A DNA stretch of 64,000 bases, from contig NZ_JAANNP010000002.1 of assembly GCF_011250635.1 (NCBI RefSeq), positions 194,478 through 258,477 of the forward strand, written 5' to 3'. Shown here in pieces: positions 44,154 to 55,442 of the stretch. This stretch comes from Motilibacter deserti (GTDB lineage: Bacteria > Actinomycetota > Actinomycetes > Motilibacterales > Motilibacteraceae). The notes beneath the pieces are model-generated. The model saw only the letters and a list, made by a program, of their open reading frames with translations. It searched no databases and was not told the origin of the DNA. The position numbers were made by a program, and so were the translations under genes. Every line of letters starts with the position of its first letter. Positions within the stretch are counted from its first letter, which is position 1.

Positions 44154-47100
44154 TCAGGCCATGCGGCCGGTGAGCGCGTACACCTTCATGTTCGGCAGGT
44201 TCGGCAGTGTGATCGACACGGCCGTCCTGGTGCTGTCGACGGCCAGGGCCACGTGCCACATCCGGACGCGCAGCCCGTCGTGGATGCCGGTGTTGCGGTG
44301 GCGGGTGGGCACGTCGATCGCCGTCTCCTCGCCGTAGGCCGGCGCCGCGGCCGCCCAGTCGGTCGACATGAGGGAGGCCTTCGACGTGGTGCCGTCGGAG
44401 TACGTCACGGTCACGTCGCCGCGGTAGTTGCCGTTGTGCGAGGCCGTCACCGCGTCGAGGGCGGAGTAGCGGCCGGGCGTGAGGTGGATCGTCTGGCCGC
44501 GCGCGGACAGGAAGTTGCCGGCGGTCCCCGTGGTGTCGGGGAAGAGGTACGGCCGCCCGGCCGCGGTGCCCACGCCCGGGGCCGGCAGCAGCTCGGCCGG
44601 CCAGCTCCAGCCGTTGGTGCCGAAGACGCCCTGGCCCATGTTGTCGTCCGTCGTCACGCCGTCGATGTCGTACTGGCCGGCCAGGGACTGCAGGCAGTTC
44701 GAGCCCTGCACGACGCACGCCGTGGGCAGGTTCGGCACCGGGGCGGGCGCGGTGGGCATGCGGTCCACGGGGAGGTCAGCCGCCTTCGTGCCCCACCCGG
44801 TGTTGGCCTTCGAGCCGACCTCGACGGTGACCGTGCCGCCGTTCAGGAACAGCGACTCCGGAAGCCACGAGCGGGTGTAGCCGGGCTTGCCGTTGACCGA
44901 CGCGCTCTGGACGTAGACGTTCGACTCGGACGCCTGCGGCGCGGTGATGGTGATCGTCGGGCCGCCCGCACGGTGCACCCAGGCGCGCTCGAACATCGGG
45001 CTCGAGATGAGCATGTCGGCCGTGCTGGGCGTCTGCGGATAGATGCCGAGCGCGGCGAAGACGTACCACGCCGACATGGTGCCGAGGTCGTCGTTGCCGG
45101 GCAGGCCGCTCGGCCCGGTGCCGTAGACGAGCCGCGCCATGGCGCGCACCGTCTCCTGCGTCTTCCAGGGCTGGCCGAGGGCGTTGTAGAGCCACGGCGT
45201 GTGGATGCCCGGCTCGTTGGTCGGGTCGTAGCGGAACGCGTCCCCACCGGTCGCCCAGGAGCCGTCGGCCTTGTGGAAGAACGTGTCGAGCCGGGCCGCT
45301 GCCTTGGCCCTGCCGCCCATCGCGGCCGCGAGGCCGGAGACGTCGTGCTGGACCATCCAGGTGTACGTCGCGCTGGTGCCCTGAGCGAAGCCCACGTCGC
45401 TGGTGGGGCTGAAGGGCCAGTGCCAGCTGCCGTCGGAACGGCGCGCCTGCTGGTAGCCGCCCTCGGCGCCGGCCGACGGGTTGAAGGTGTTGCGCCACCA
45501 GCCGGCCCGGTCGAGGAAGGTGGAGTGTTCCGCGGCCCGGCCGAGGCGCCGCGCCCAGTCGGCGAGGCCGAAGTCCGCGGCCGCGTCCTCGAGGGTCTCG
45601 GCGGCGCCGCCCCAGCAGTGGCAGGTGTCCTGCGGGGCGTAGTGCAGCCGGAGGTACTCGGCGAGGTTCGGGCGCTGGCCCTCGCACTGGCCGGGGCAGC
45701 CGGCGTCCGACAGGCCGCTCGGGTGGGGCACGGTGGCCTGCTTCACGAGCGAGTCGAACGCCCCCTGCACGTCGAAGTTGCGCACGCCGAGGGCGTAGAA
45801 GCCCGCCAGCGTGGGGGCCGACGGGTCGCCGGTCATGACGTGGGTCGGGCCGTTGACGTGCACCCAGCGGTCCCAGACGCCACCGTTCTGCTTGGCGAGG
45901 TTGAACAGCGACTGGGCGAAGTCGCCGGCGACCTTCGGCTGCAGCAGGGCGAGCAGTTGGGTGTGTGCGCGGTACTGGTCCCAGCCGGAGAAGTTGCCGT
46001 ACTGCGCGCCCTGGCCGGGCTCCAGCTCGTGGACGCGGAAGTCGCTGCCGAGGTAGCGGCCGTCGACGTCGCTGGAGACGTTCGGCTGCAGGTAGGAGTG
46101 GTAGAGCGCGGTGTAGAGCTTCGTCAGCTCGGCGTCCGAGCCGCCGGCGACCTCCACGCTGCGCAGCACCTTGCCCCAGGCGTCCCAGCCGTCAGCTGCC
46201 ACGCTGGCGACGGTGTCGCGGCGCTTGATCTCCTTCGCGAGGTTCTGCTCGGCGCCGGCGAGGCTGACGTAGGAGATGCCGATGCGCATCTGCACGTCGG
46301 TGTCGCTCGAGGTGTCGAAGCTGACGTAGCCGCCGGAGCCCTTGCCCTGCCGGGCCGCGCCGGTGGCGTAGCCCTCGCCGCCGCGGGCCGTGGTGCCGCC
46401 CTTGGTGAGCGTGCTGTCGACCCACGTGCCGGTGCCGGAGAACGCGCGGTCGAAGGAGGCGCTGAAGTAGAGCCGGTAGTAGCTCTTGCGGTTGTTGGTG
46501 CCCCCGTTGGCCCGGCGGCCGCAGAACGCGCCGGTCAGCACGGAGCCCGTGACGCGCTGGTTGGTGACGTCGATGTCGATCTCGGCGTCCTCGCTGCCGT
46601 TGAGCGAGTTCGAGACGCGGAAGAGCAGGTTGGCCGGAGAGCCCTTCGGGAAGTCGAACTCGCCGATGCCGGCGCGCGTCGTCACCGCGAGGTCGCTCGT
46701 GACACCCGAAGCGAGCTTCACCTTGTAGCGGCCGGCCTCGGCGACCTCGTCGGCGTGGGAGAAGTTCGAGGCGTAGACCTGGTCGCGGAAGTCCGCGGTG
46801 GGGGAGGAGGTGACCTCGCCGACGAACGGCATGATCGGCACGTCGCCGGCGGCGCCCGGGTTGCACCCGGCGCCGTTGACGTGGGTGAGGCTGAAGCCGC
46901 GGACCCGCGTGGCGTTGTACTGGTAGCCGTTGGCGGCGCCGGTGCTCGTCTGGTCCCCGGTCGTGCTCGTGGGGCTCCAGGCGATCATCCCGAACGGGCG
47001 GACCGCACCGGGATAGGTGTTTCCGTCCTTGGCCGAGCCGATGAGCGGGTCGACGTACTGCGCGAGGTCCTCCGCGCGGTCCGGGATGTCGTACGCGGCC

Positions 47101-47195
47101 TGGGCCGCCGGCGCGGCGAGGCCTCCGGCCGCGAGGGCGGCGAGGGTGAGCGGGAGCGTGCCGCGCAGGACGGCACGTCGGGACAGCGGAGTCAC
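44154..47195 (-). CDS. Secreted GH92 alpha-mannosidase
   Basis: A 1,013-residue exported glycosidase of family GH92, calcium-dependent exo-alpha-mannosidases. The signal carries a twin-arginine motif (SRRAVLRG at 5-12) and a hydrophobic stretch ending AAQA|A, so Tat export is likely. Family segments: DPLIGSAKDGNTYPGAVRPF, GFSLTHVNGAGC, SGWDQYRAHTQLLALLQP and LPGNDDLGTMSAWYVFAALG. The last 260 residues form a beta-rich accessory domain after a proline linker, probably carbohydrate-binding. The GTG at 47195 has GAGGTG ahead and begins just before the Tat motif. A LacI-type operator overlaps its promoter. Confidence 0.92.
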   Translation of the reverse strand: MTPLSRRAVLRGTLPLTLAALAAGGLAAPAAQAAYDIPDRAEDLAQYVDPLIGSAKDGNTYPGAVRPFGMIAWSPTSTTGDQTSTGAANGYQYNATRVRGFSLTHVNGAGCNPGAAGDVPIMPFVGEVTSSPTADFRDQVYASNFSHADEVAEAGRYKVKLASGVTSDLAVTTRAGIGEFDFPKGSPANLLFRVSNSLNGSEDAEIDIDVTNQRVTGSVLTGAFCGRRANGGTNNRKSYYRLYFSASFDRAFSGTGTWVDSTLTKGGTTARGGEGYATGAARQGKGSGGYVSFDTSSDTDVQMRIGISYVSLAGAEQNLAKEIKRRDTVASVAADGWDAWGKVLRSVEVAGGSDAELTKLYTALYHSYLQPNVSSDVDGRYLGSDFRVHELEPGQGAQYGNFSGWDQYRAHTQLLALLQPKVAGDFAQSLFNLAKQNGGVWDRWVHVNGPTHVMTGDPSAPTLAGFYALGVRNFDVQGAFDSLVKQATVPHPSGLSDAGCPGQCEGQRPNLAEYLRLHYAPQDTCHCWGGAAETLEDAAADFGLADWARRLGRAAEHSTFLDRAGWWRNTFNPSAGAEGGYQQARRSDGSWHWPFSPTSDVGFAQGTSATYTWMVQHDVSGLAAAMGGRAKAAARLDTFFHKADGSWATGGDAFRYDPTNEPGIHTPWLYNALGQPWKTQETVRAMARLVYGTGPSGLPGNDDLGTMSAWYVFAALGIYPQTPSTADMLISSPMFERAWVHRAGGPTITITAPQASESNVYVQSASVNGKPGYTRSWLPESLFLNGGTVTVEVGSKANTGWGTKAADLPVDRMPTAPAPVPNLPTACVVQGSNCLQSLAGQYDIDGVTTDDNMGQGVFGTNGWSWPAELLPAPGVGTAAGRPYLFPDTTGTAGNFLSARGQTIHLTPGRYSALDAVTASHNGNYRGDVTVTYSDGTTSKASLMSTDWAAAAPAYGEETAIDVPTRHRNTGIHDGLRVRMWHVALAVDSTRTAVSITLPNLPNMKVYALTGRMA

Positions 47196-47275
47196 GTACA
47201 CCTCGTCGTGGGAGTGATGGGGCTGGTCCACGCAAACAGGCCCGGGTACCGGCAGGCGAACCGCGGGTGACGCGC

Positions 47276-47314
47276 AGGCTATCCGGCGACGAAGCTCCGT
47301 TGACAACGCTGTCT
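47276..47314 (-). promoter_or_regulatory. Promoter and putative LacI-type operator of the GH92 gene
   Basis: Plus-strand TGACAACGCTGTCT (47301-47314) shares TGACAACG-n-TGTC with the epimerase operator at 9272. On the minus strand its TTGTCA serves as a -35 box, and TAGCCT (47281-47276) 19 nt further on as a -10 box, so a bound repressor would hide the promoter. The 19-nt spacing is longer than ideal. Confidence 0.5.
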
Positions 47315-47351
47315 GACGCGGTGCCCGGCGGAGACGGAGCAGGGGGCAGCG

Positions 47352-48098
47352 TCAGCCGAGCACGTGTCGCAGGTACGCCGTGGGGTCCCCGAGGTAGCGC
47401 CGCCAATGGTCGACGAGCGCCAGCTCGTCCCACGCGGCCTTCTCGTAGCCGGTCTCGGACAGCTCGAGGATCGTCGCGCCCGGCAGCGCCGTCAGCAGCG
47501 GGGAGTGGGTGGCGCAGAGGACCTGCGACCCGGCCGCCGCGAGGTCGTGCAGCACGCCCATCAGGGCCAGGCACGAGGAGAAGGAGAGTGCCGACTCCGG
47601 CTCGTCCAGGACGTAGAAGCCCGGCGAGTCGAAGCGCGTCCGGAGCACCTCCAGGAAGCCCTCGCCGTGGCTGCGCTCGTGCAGGCCGAAGGTGCCTACG
47701 GACTCGAGGTAGGTGTAGAGCCCGTGCATCGTCTCGGCCCGCAGGAAGAACGCCCACCGGCGCCCACCCACGCCGCGCACGATCCGCAGGTCCGCGGCGA
47801 GGCCGGACTCGGTCGCCCGGGTGGAGAAGCTCGCGTTCGGCGAGCCGCCCTCGGGGTTGAGCCCGTACGCCTCGGCCACCGCCTCGACGAGCGTCGACTT
47901 GCCGGACCCGTTCTCGCCGACGAGGAACGTCACGCCGGGCGCGAGGTCGAGGCCGTCACGCAGCAGCTGGGCGACGGGCGCCAGCGTGTAGGGCCACGCC
48001 GCGGGGTCGTACGCCGCCCCGTCGGACCGCTCGACGCGGCGTACGGGCCGCTCGTCGAACGGCCCCGGGTGACCGCCCGGACGGGCCCGCGGCGCCAG
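47352..48098 (-). CDS. AAA/ABC-type ATPase (start uncertain, possibly CTG)
   Basis: An ATPase of the small SMC/RecF-like AAA group: Walker A VGENGSGKST, a signature-like ALSFSSCLALM, Walker B FYVLDEPES and a His switch CATHSPLL. The first ATG/GTG/TTG in frame is the GTG at 47933, giving 193 residues with Walker A almost at the N-terminus. The frame upstream clearly stays coding (RRVERSDGAAYDPAAWPYTL then APVAQLLRDGLDLAPG, the beta strand and helix that normally precede Walker A) back to the stop of DUF6104 at 48102. The only near-start codon there is CTG at 48098, 3 nt after that stop, which gives 248 residues. I annotate the longer form. It is apparently co-transcribed with kgd and DUF6104. 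Confidence 0.7.
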   Translation of the reverse strand: MAPRARPGGHPGPFDERPVRRVERSDGAAYDPAAWPYTLAPVAQLLRDGLDLAPGVTFLVGENGSGKSTLVEAVAEAYGLNPEGGSPNASFSTRATESGLAADLRIVRGVGGRRWAFFLRAETMHGLYTYLESVGTFGLHERSHGEGFLEVLRTRFDSPGFYVLDEPESALSFSSCLALMGVLHDLAAAGSQVLCATHSPLLTALPGATILELSETGYEKAAWDELALVDHWRRYLGDPTAYLRHVLG

Positions 48099-48101
48099 CC
48101 C

Positions 48102-48275
48102 TCAGTCCTCGTCGTCCGCGCGGGCCAGCCAGGTGGCCAGCCGCTCGATCGGCACCTCGTGCTCGGGGTTCAAGTCGACGAACAGCCGCAGCCGTTCGGC
48201 GAGCCAGGCCAGGGTGACCTCCTCGTCGCCCCGCCTGGTCTCCAGCTCCTCGATGCCGCGGTCGCTGGCGTACAC
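48102..48275 (-). CDS. DUF6104 small protein, kgd partner
   Basis: A 57-residue protein reading MYASDRGIEELETRRGDEEV and on to IERLATWLARADDED, matching DUF6104, which accompanies kgd across actinobacteria. It is acidic and helical, with no known activity; the constant pairing suggests it touches the Kgd complex. The GTG starts 1 nt after the kgd stop codon, so it is translationally coupled. It falls below usual length limits for gene calling. Confidence 0.88.
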   Translation of the reverse strand: MYASDRGIEELETRRGDEEVTLAWLAERLRLFVDLNPEHEVPIERLATWLARADDED

Positions 48276-48276
48276 G

Positions 48277-52077
<3,801 letters not shown>

Positions 52078-52276
52078 GGCGGTGTTCGCCTACTTTCGAA
52101 CCTCGACACGGCCTGGGCTGCCAGTAGGCCAGGCTATCTGCATCCGTCCCCTAATGGCCTCCCGGCCCCTAGGGGTGCTCGCGGTCGCGCGACGCCGGGT
52201 AGCGGGCCACTCCTCATCCCTAGCGCGTCGGCCGCCGCCGTGTCGAGGCCCGGACCGGCGCCGGCCCGGGAACGCG

Positions 52277-52308
52277 CGAGCCGGGGCCGTCGCAACGGCC
52301 CCGGCTCG
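52277..52308 (-). terminator. Terminator of the DsbA/hibernation-factor operon
   Basis: A perfect 14-bp stem (52277-52290 with 52295-52308) and CGCA loop, 38 nt beyond the minus-strand stop at 52347. Confidence 0.75.
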
Positions 52309-52346
52309 CACCTCGGCGTCGGCAGGTGCACCCCGTCCGGAGAAGG

Positions 52347-53003
52347 TCAGCCCTCGGGCGCCAGCGCCCGGCGCAGCAGCTCGTCCCAGACCCCGGGGTC
52401 GTCGGAGCCGTCGTCGCCGATGCCCGGGTTGAACACCGACGTGCCGTCGGAGAGCAGGACGTGCGGGCTGCCCTCGATCCCCAGCTCGCCGACGAGGCCG
52501 AAGTCGCGGCGGACCGCCTCCCGGCCGGCGTCGAGCAGCCCGGCGAGCGCGTCCGCGTCGACCTCAGGCACTTCGCGGGCGACCGCGAGCACCTCCTGCG
52601 CGGTCCCGACCGGCCGGCTGGACACGAACAGAGCACGGCGCAGCGCCCAGTCCAACGCCTCGCTCGCAGCCAGCCCGCCGACCCGCTCGTCCTTCGCGGC
52701 GCTGACCGCGCCGAGGGCGTCGAGGAAGCTGCCTGGCCACTCGCCGTGCTCGCCCGACCACGGGCGTACGCCGAACCCGGGCTCGAGGGCGAGCACCTGC
52801 ACGGCCTCGTCGGCCAGTGGCGGCACCGGGCGTCCGTTGGCCAGCTCGAGCGGGAACGCGCGGTGGTCGACCCGCACGTCCAGCTCGAGCCCGAGCCGCT
52901 CGCGCGCCGCGCGCAGCCGGTAGACCGCCAGCGACGCCCACGGGCAGGCGATGTCGCTCCAGACCTGCAGCGTCCCGGGCAGGGGCGCGTCCGCAGCCGT
53001 CAC
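52347..53003 (-). CDS. DsbA-family thioredoxin-fold protein with single-cysteine motif
   Basis: A 218-residue protein of the DsbA/FrnE group: strand and active-site helix VWSDIACPWASLAVYRL near 14-30, a helical insert, and the cis-Pro loop GIEGSPHVLL near 174-183. The motif is CPWA, so only the first cysteine remains; dithiol oxidation is unlikely, while a mixed disulfide with a low-molecular-weight thiol such as mycothiol remains possible. No signal peptide, hence cytoplasmic. The GTG overlaps the upstream stop as GTGA. Last gene of the operon with the Rv2629-like factor. Confidence 0.85.
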   Translation of the reverse strand: MTAADAPLPGTLQVWSDIACPWASLAVYRLRAARERLGLELDVRVDHRAFPLELANGRPVPPLADEAVQVLALEPGFGVRPWSGEHGEWPGSFLDALGAVSAAKDERVGGLAASEALDWALRRALFVSSRPVGTAQEVLAVAREVPEVDADALAGLLDAGREAVRRDFGLVGELGIEGSPHVLLSDGTSVFNPGIGDDGSDDPGVWDELLRRALAPEG

Positions 53004-54127
53004 GCGGACGGCGTCGACTCGTCGGAGTAGCGCAGCAGGGCGCCGACACCGTCCTGCAGCTGCAGCCGTCCCTTCGGGACGACGATGACGTGCGCGTCCG
53101 TCGCGATCGTGGCCCGCAGCAGGGCCGCGTCGGCGCGTGCGGCGAAGCCGTCGTCGACCCCCATCGCCTTGAGCTCGGCCTCGTCGACCGCGATCTGCGA
53201 CGGGTCGGGCCCGACGTAGACCGTCGTGTCGTCGTCGAAGTCCGGTGTCACGATCAACGTGTCGACCTGGGCCTTCTGCAGCGCGCCCACGACCTCGGCG
53301 CGCCCGGTGAGCGCGCCGCCGTGCCCGGCGCCGGTCTGCTCGCGGAACAGCTCGACCTGGTCCTGGGTGTCCCGCACGACCTTCGCGGCGATCGCCTGGC
53401 GGACGTCCTCCTGCACGGCCTGCTCGTCGGACCCGGCCGCGCGGCCGCCGGAGTCGAGCGTGACCACCGCTTCCTTGCCGCGGGTGCCGAGGTGCTGCTG
53501 GAACAGCTCGTTGGCCCGGGTGTCACCGGTCACCGCGAGCAGCGGGATCGAGGTCTCGGCGAGGATCGTGTCGATCTGCTTGGCGACGTCGGTCGCGTTC
53601 GACTCCCAGAGGTTCTCCGCGCGGTGCTCGTAGCGACGGTAGGACCAGCCGCCCGCGTGGACCTTCGAGATGTGGTGCTCGCCGCCCTTGACCTCGGTGT
53701 GCTGCTCGGACTGGCCGAGCGGGCCGACCACGTCGATGTCGGCGCCGGTGCGGTCGATGTGCACCAGGACGTACGGCAGGGTCTGCCCGAGCGTGAGGGC
53801 CAGCGGCCCGAGGTCGGGCACCGGGGCGTACGACGCCCGCTCGGGGATGCGCCCGGGGACCGCCGAGGAGAAGAGCACCTCGGTGCCGGCGCCGACGAGG
53901 ACGAGCGTGTTGTCGCCCGGCACGCCGGTCGGAGCGGTCGCGACCGGCTCCAGCGCGTCGAGCAGCTCGTCGGGGGCGCCGGCCTCCGCGAGCTGCTCGC
54001 GCTGGGCGCGCCAGCGCAGCTCGACCTCGTGGGCGCCCGTCTCGGTGGAGCGTGTCGCGTCGAGGTACGCGGTCACGAACGGCCCCTTCGCGGAGTACAG
54101 GTCGCGAAGGTGGGACAGGCGGGTCAT
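53000..54127 (-). CDS. Rv2629-like ribosome hibernation factor (aeRF1 superfamily)
   Basis: A 375-residue protein matching Mycobacterium Rv2629, which has almost the same length. Shared features as I recall them are the opening LRDLYSAKGPFVTAYLDATR, the central VHAGGWSYRRYEHRAENLWE, and a C-terminal ADAALLRATIATDAHVIVV with DGVGALLRYSDE. The family belongs to the archaeo-eukaryotic release factor 1 superfamily and is related to Balon, which occupies the ribosomal A site during dormancy. Ribosome protection in stress is therefore the best prediction. Both ends overlap neighbours by 4 nt, so the three-gene operon is tightly coupled. The ATG at 54127 has AGGAGG close upstream. Confidence 0.85.
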   Translation of the reverse strand: MTRLSHLRDLYSAKGPFVTAYLDATRSTETGAHEVELRWRAQREQLAEAGAPDELLDALEPVATAPTGVPGDNTLVLVGAGTEVLFSSAVPGRIPERASYAPVPDLGPLALTLGQTLPYVLVHIDRTGADIDVVGPLGQSEQHTEVKGGEHHISKVHAGGWSYRRYEHRAENLWESNATDVAKQIDTILAETSIPLLAVTGDTRANELFQQHLGTRGKEAVVTLDSGGRAAGSDEQAVQEDVRQAIAAKVVRDTQDQVELFREQTGAGHGGALTGRAEVVGALQKAQVDTLIVTPDFDDDTTVYVGPDPSQIAVDEAELKAMGVDDGFAARADAALLRATIATDAHVIVVPKGRLQLQDGVGALLRYSDESTPSA

Positions 54128-54777
54128 GCGCTCTCCTCCTCGGAAGTGCTGCTGCTGTGCGAGACGCCGCTGCCGGCGATCGCGTAGACGCCCTCGTGGA
54201 CGGGCTGCGTCCCCTCCTGCCCCTCGGGAGGGGCGGTGATGCCGAGCCCGTCCGTCAGCGTGAGAAAAGCTCGGGCGTACGGCGAGTCCGCCGTCTCCTC
54301 GCGGACGCGCCCCCAGTCGACCTGCTCGCGCAGGGACCGCGCCACGGCGAGCAGCGGGGACATGTTGCAGTGGTGGGCGGAGAGCGCGAGCAGCTTGCCG
54401 ATGAGGATGTCGCTGGCGTCGAGCACCGGCATCCGGACCGACCCGACCTCGACCTCCTCCGCGCGCTCGAGCATGGCGTCGGTCACGGGGCGCCCGTTGG
54501 CCGCGTGGATGAGGTCGACGAGCCGGTCGTCGTGGAACACCTTGACCAGCCAGTCCTCCGGGCAGCTCTCGTGCTTGAGGCCGGCCTCCGTCAGGGCGTC
54601 GATCGCCCGCGGCACGTCGGCCTCGCGCAGGAAGAAGTCGGTGTCGTGGATGCTCGGCGGGCCGCCCCGCGCGTAGACCGCGTACCCGCCGGCGAGCGCG
54701 AACGGGATGTGGGCCTTCTTGAGGGTGACGGCGACGACCTTCGTCGTCTCGATGAGGTCGGACTCCAGCGCGCTCAT
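54124..54777 (-). CDS. Nucleotidyltransferase-fold protein, first gene of stress operon
   Basis: A 217-residue protein with a nucleotidyltransferase core: FALAGGYAVYARGGPPSIHD and then TDFFL (about 26-50), where GG and the D-x-D pair would bind nucleotide and metal, and a later acid in DRLVDLIHA. The C-terminal part is helical with an acidic serine-rich tail (SSSTSEEES). Substrate unknown; candidates include small molecules, RNA or protein. The ATG at 54777 has no Shine-Dalgarno sequence and lies 10 nt after a SigB-type -10 box, so the transcript is likely leaderless or nearly so. Confidence 0.78.
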   Translation of the reverse strand: MSALESDLIETTKVVAVTLKKAHIPFALAGGYAVYARGGPPSIHDTDFFLREADVPRAIDALTEAGLKHESCPEDWLVKVFHDDRLVDLIHAANGRPVTDAMLERAEEVEVGSVRMPVLDASDILIGKLLALSAHHCNMSPLLAVARSLREQVDWGRVREETADSPYARAFLTLTDGLGITAPPEGQEGTQPVHEGVYAIAGSGVSHSSSTSEEESA

Positions 54778-54787
54778 GCCGAATCCG

Positions 54788-54812
54788 GTACCCGCGGCTG
54801 TCGGAACGGAAC
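54788..54812 (-). promoter_or_regulatory. Putative SigB-type promoter of the hibernation-factor operon
   Basis: On the minus strand GTTC (54812-54809), 15-nt spacer, GGGTAC (54793-54788): the pattern of actinobacterial SigB-family promoters (GTTT-like, 14-16 nt, GGGTAC/T). Confidence 0.55.
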
Positions 54813-54817
54813 CGGAC

Positions 54818-54842
54818 GTTACCGATCACCCCCTCCGGGTAC
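54818..54842 (+). promoter_or_regulatory. Putative SigB-type promoter of the DUF2795 gene
   Basis: On the plus strand GTTA (54818-54821), 15-nt spacer, GGGTAC (54837-54842), about 60 nt before the expected leader end and the ATG at 54910. It mirrors the promoter on the other strand with the same spacing. Confidence 0.55.
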
Positions 54843-54909
54843 GGCTCCGACACGACCGCAGGGCCGACCGAGAAACGGCAGGTCGACCGACAGAGGAGGA
54901 CGGCGAAGC

Positions 54910-55323
54910 ATGACCATCGAGCGCGGCAGTGACAAGCACGGGGCACGCGCGGACGAAGCCCTCGCCGGCGAGGTGGAGGGCGCGATGCGCGCCGGCCGCT
55001 CCACCCACGCCCAGGAGTGGAAGGACCCCGAGCCCTCGGGCGAGGACCAGCCCGACGTCGACCTCAACCCCAACGGCACGCTGACCGGCGGGACCGCAGC
55101 GGGCGTCGACAGCGGGGACATCGAGGGCCGCAGCCAGTTGGCGACGTTCCTCGGCAAGGAGGTCTGGCCGGCGACCGCGGACGTGCTGCGGGCGACGGCG
55201 GAGGAGAACCAGGCGCCGGACCGGGTGCTGCAGCAGCTCGCAGGGCTGCCCGCGGGCCGGTCGTACGACAACGTCCAGCAGGTCTGGGAGGACCTCGGCG
55301 GCGGCCGCGAGGAGCGCTTCTAG
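54910..55323 (+). CDS. DUF2795 domain protein, probable stress protein
   Basis: A 137-residue acidic, hydrophilic protein. The first 75 residues look disordered (GEDQPDVDLNPNGTLTGG). The DUF2795 helical domain spans about 75-135: RSQLATFLGKEVWPATADVL, then a second half AGLPAGRSYDNVQQVWEDLG. Role unknown. GAGGAGG stands about 11 nt before the ATG. The divergent SigB-type promoter suggests induction together with the hibernation-factor operon. Confidence 0.8.
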   Translation: MTIERGSDKHGARADEALAGEVEGAMRAGRSTHAQEWKDPEPSGEDQPDVDLNPNGTLTGGTAAGVDSGDIEGRSQLATFLGKEVWPATADVLRATAEENQAPDRVLQQLAGLPAGRSYDNVQQVWEDLGGGREERF

Positions 55324-55335
55324 CACCGGCTCGAC

Positions 55336-55373
55336 GGCTCCTCGGGCGGGTGCTGCAGCCCGCCCGGGGAGCC
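55336..55373 (+). terminator. Terminator of the DUF2795 gene
   Basis: A 15-bp stem (55336-55350 with 55359-55373) containing one G-U pair, with an 8-nt loop, 12 nt after the stop codon. Confidence 0.7.
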
Positions 55374-55442
55374 GACGGCCAGGGACGGGACGGGGCGCCG
55401 GGGCTCTCCGGCCGTGGTGCCCGGCCGCTAGCCTGCTGCGGC

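Noticed and set aside
43929-47270. Plus-strand open frame of about 1,100 codons opposite the GH92 gene
   Set aside because: Antisense shadow of a convincing Tat-exported glycosidase.
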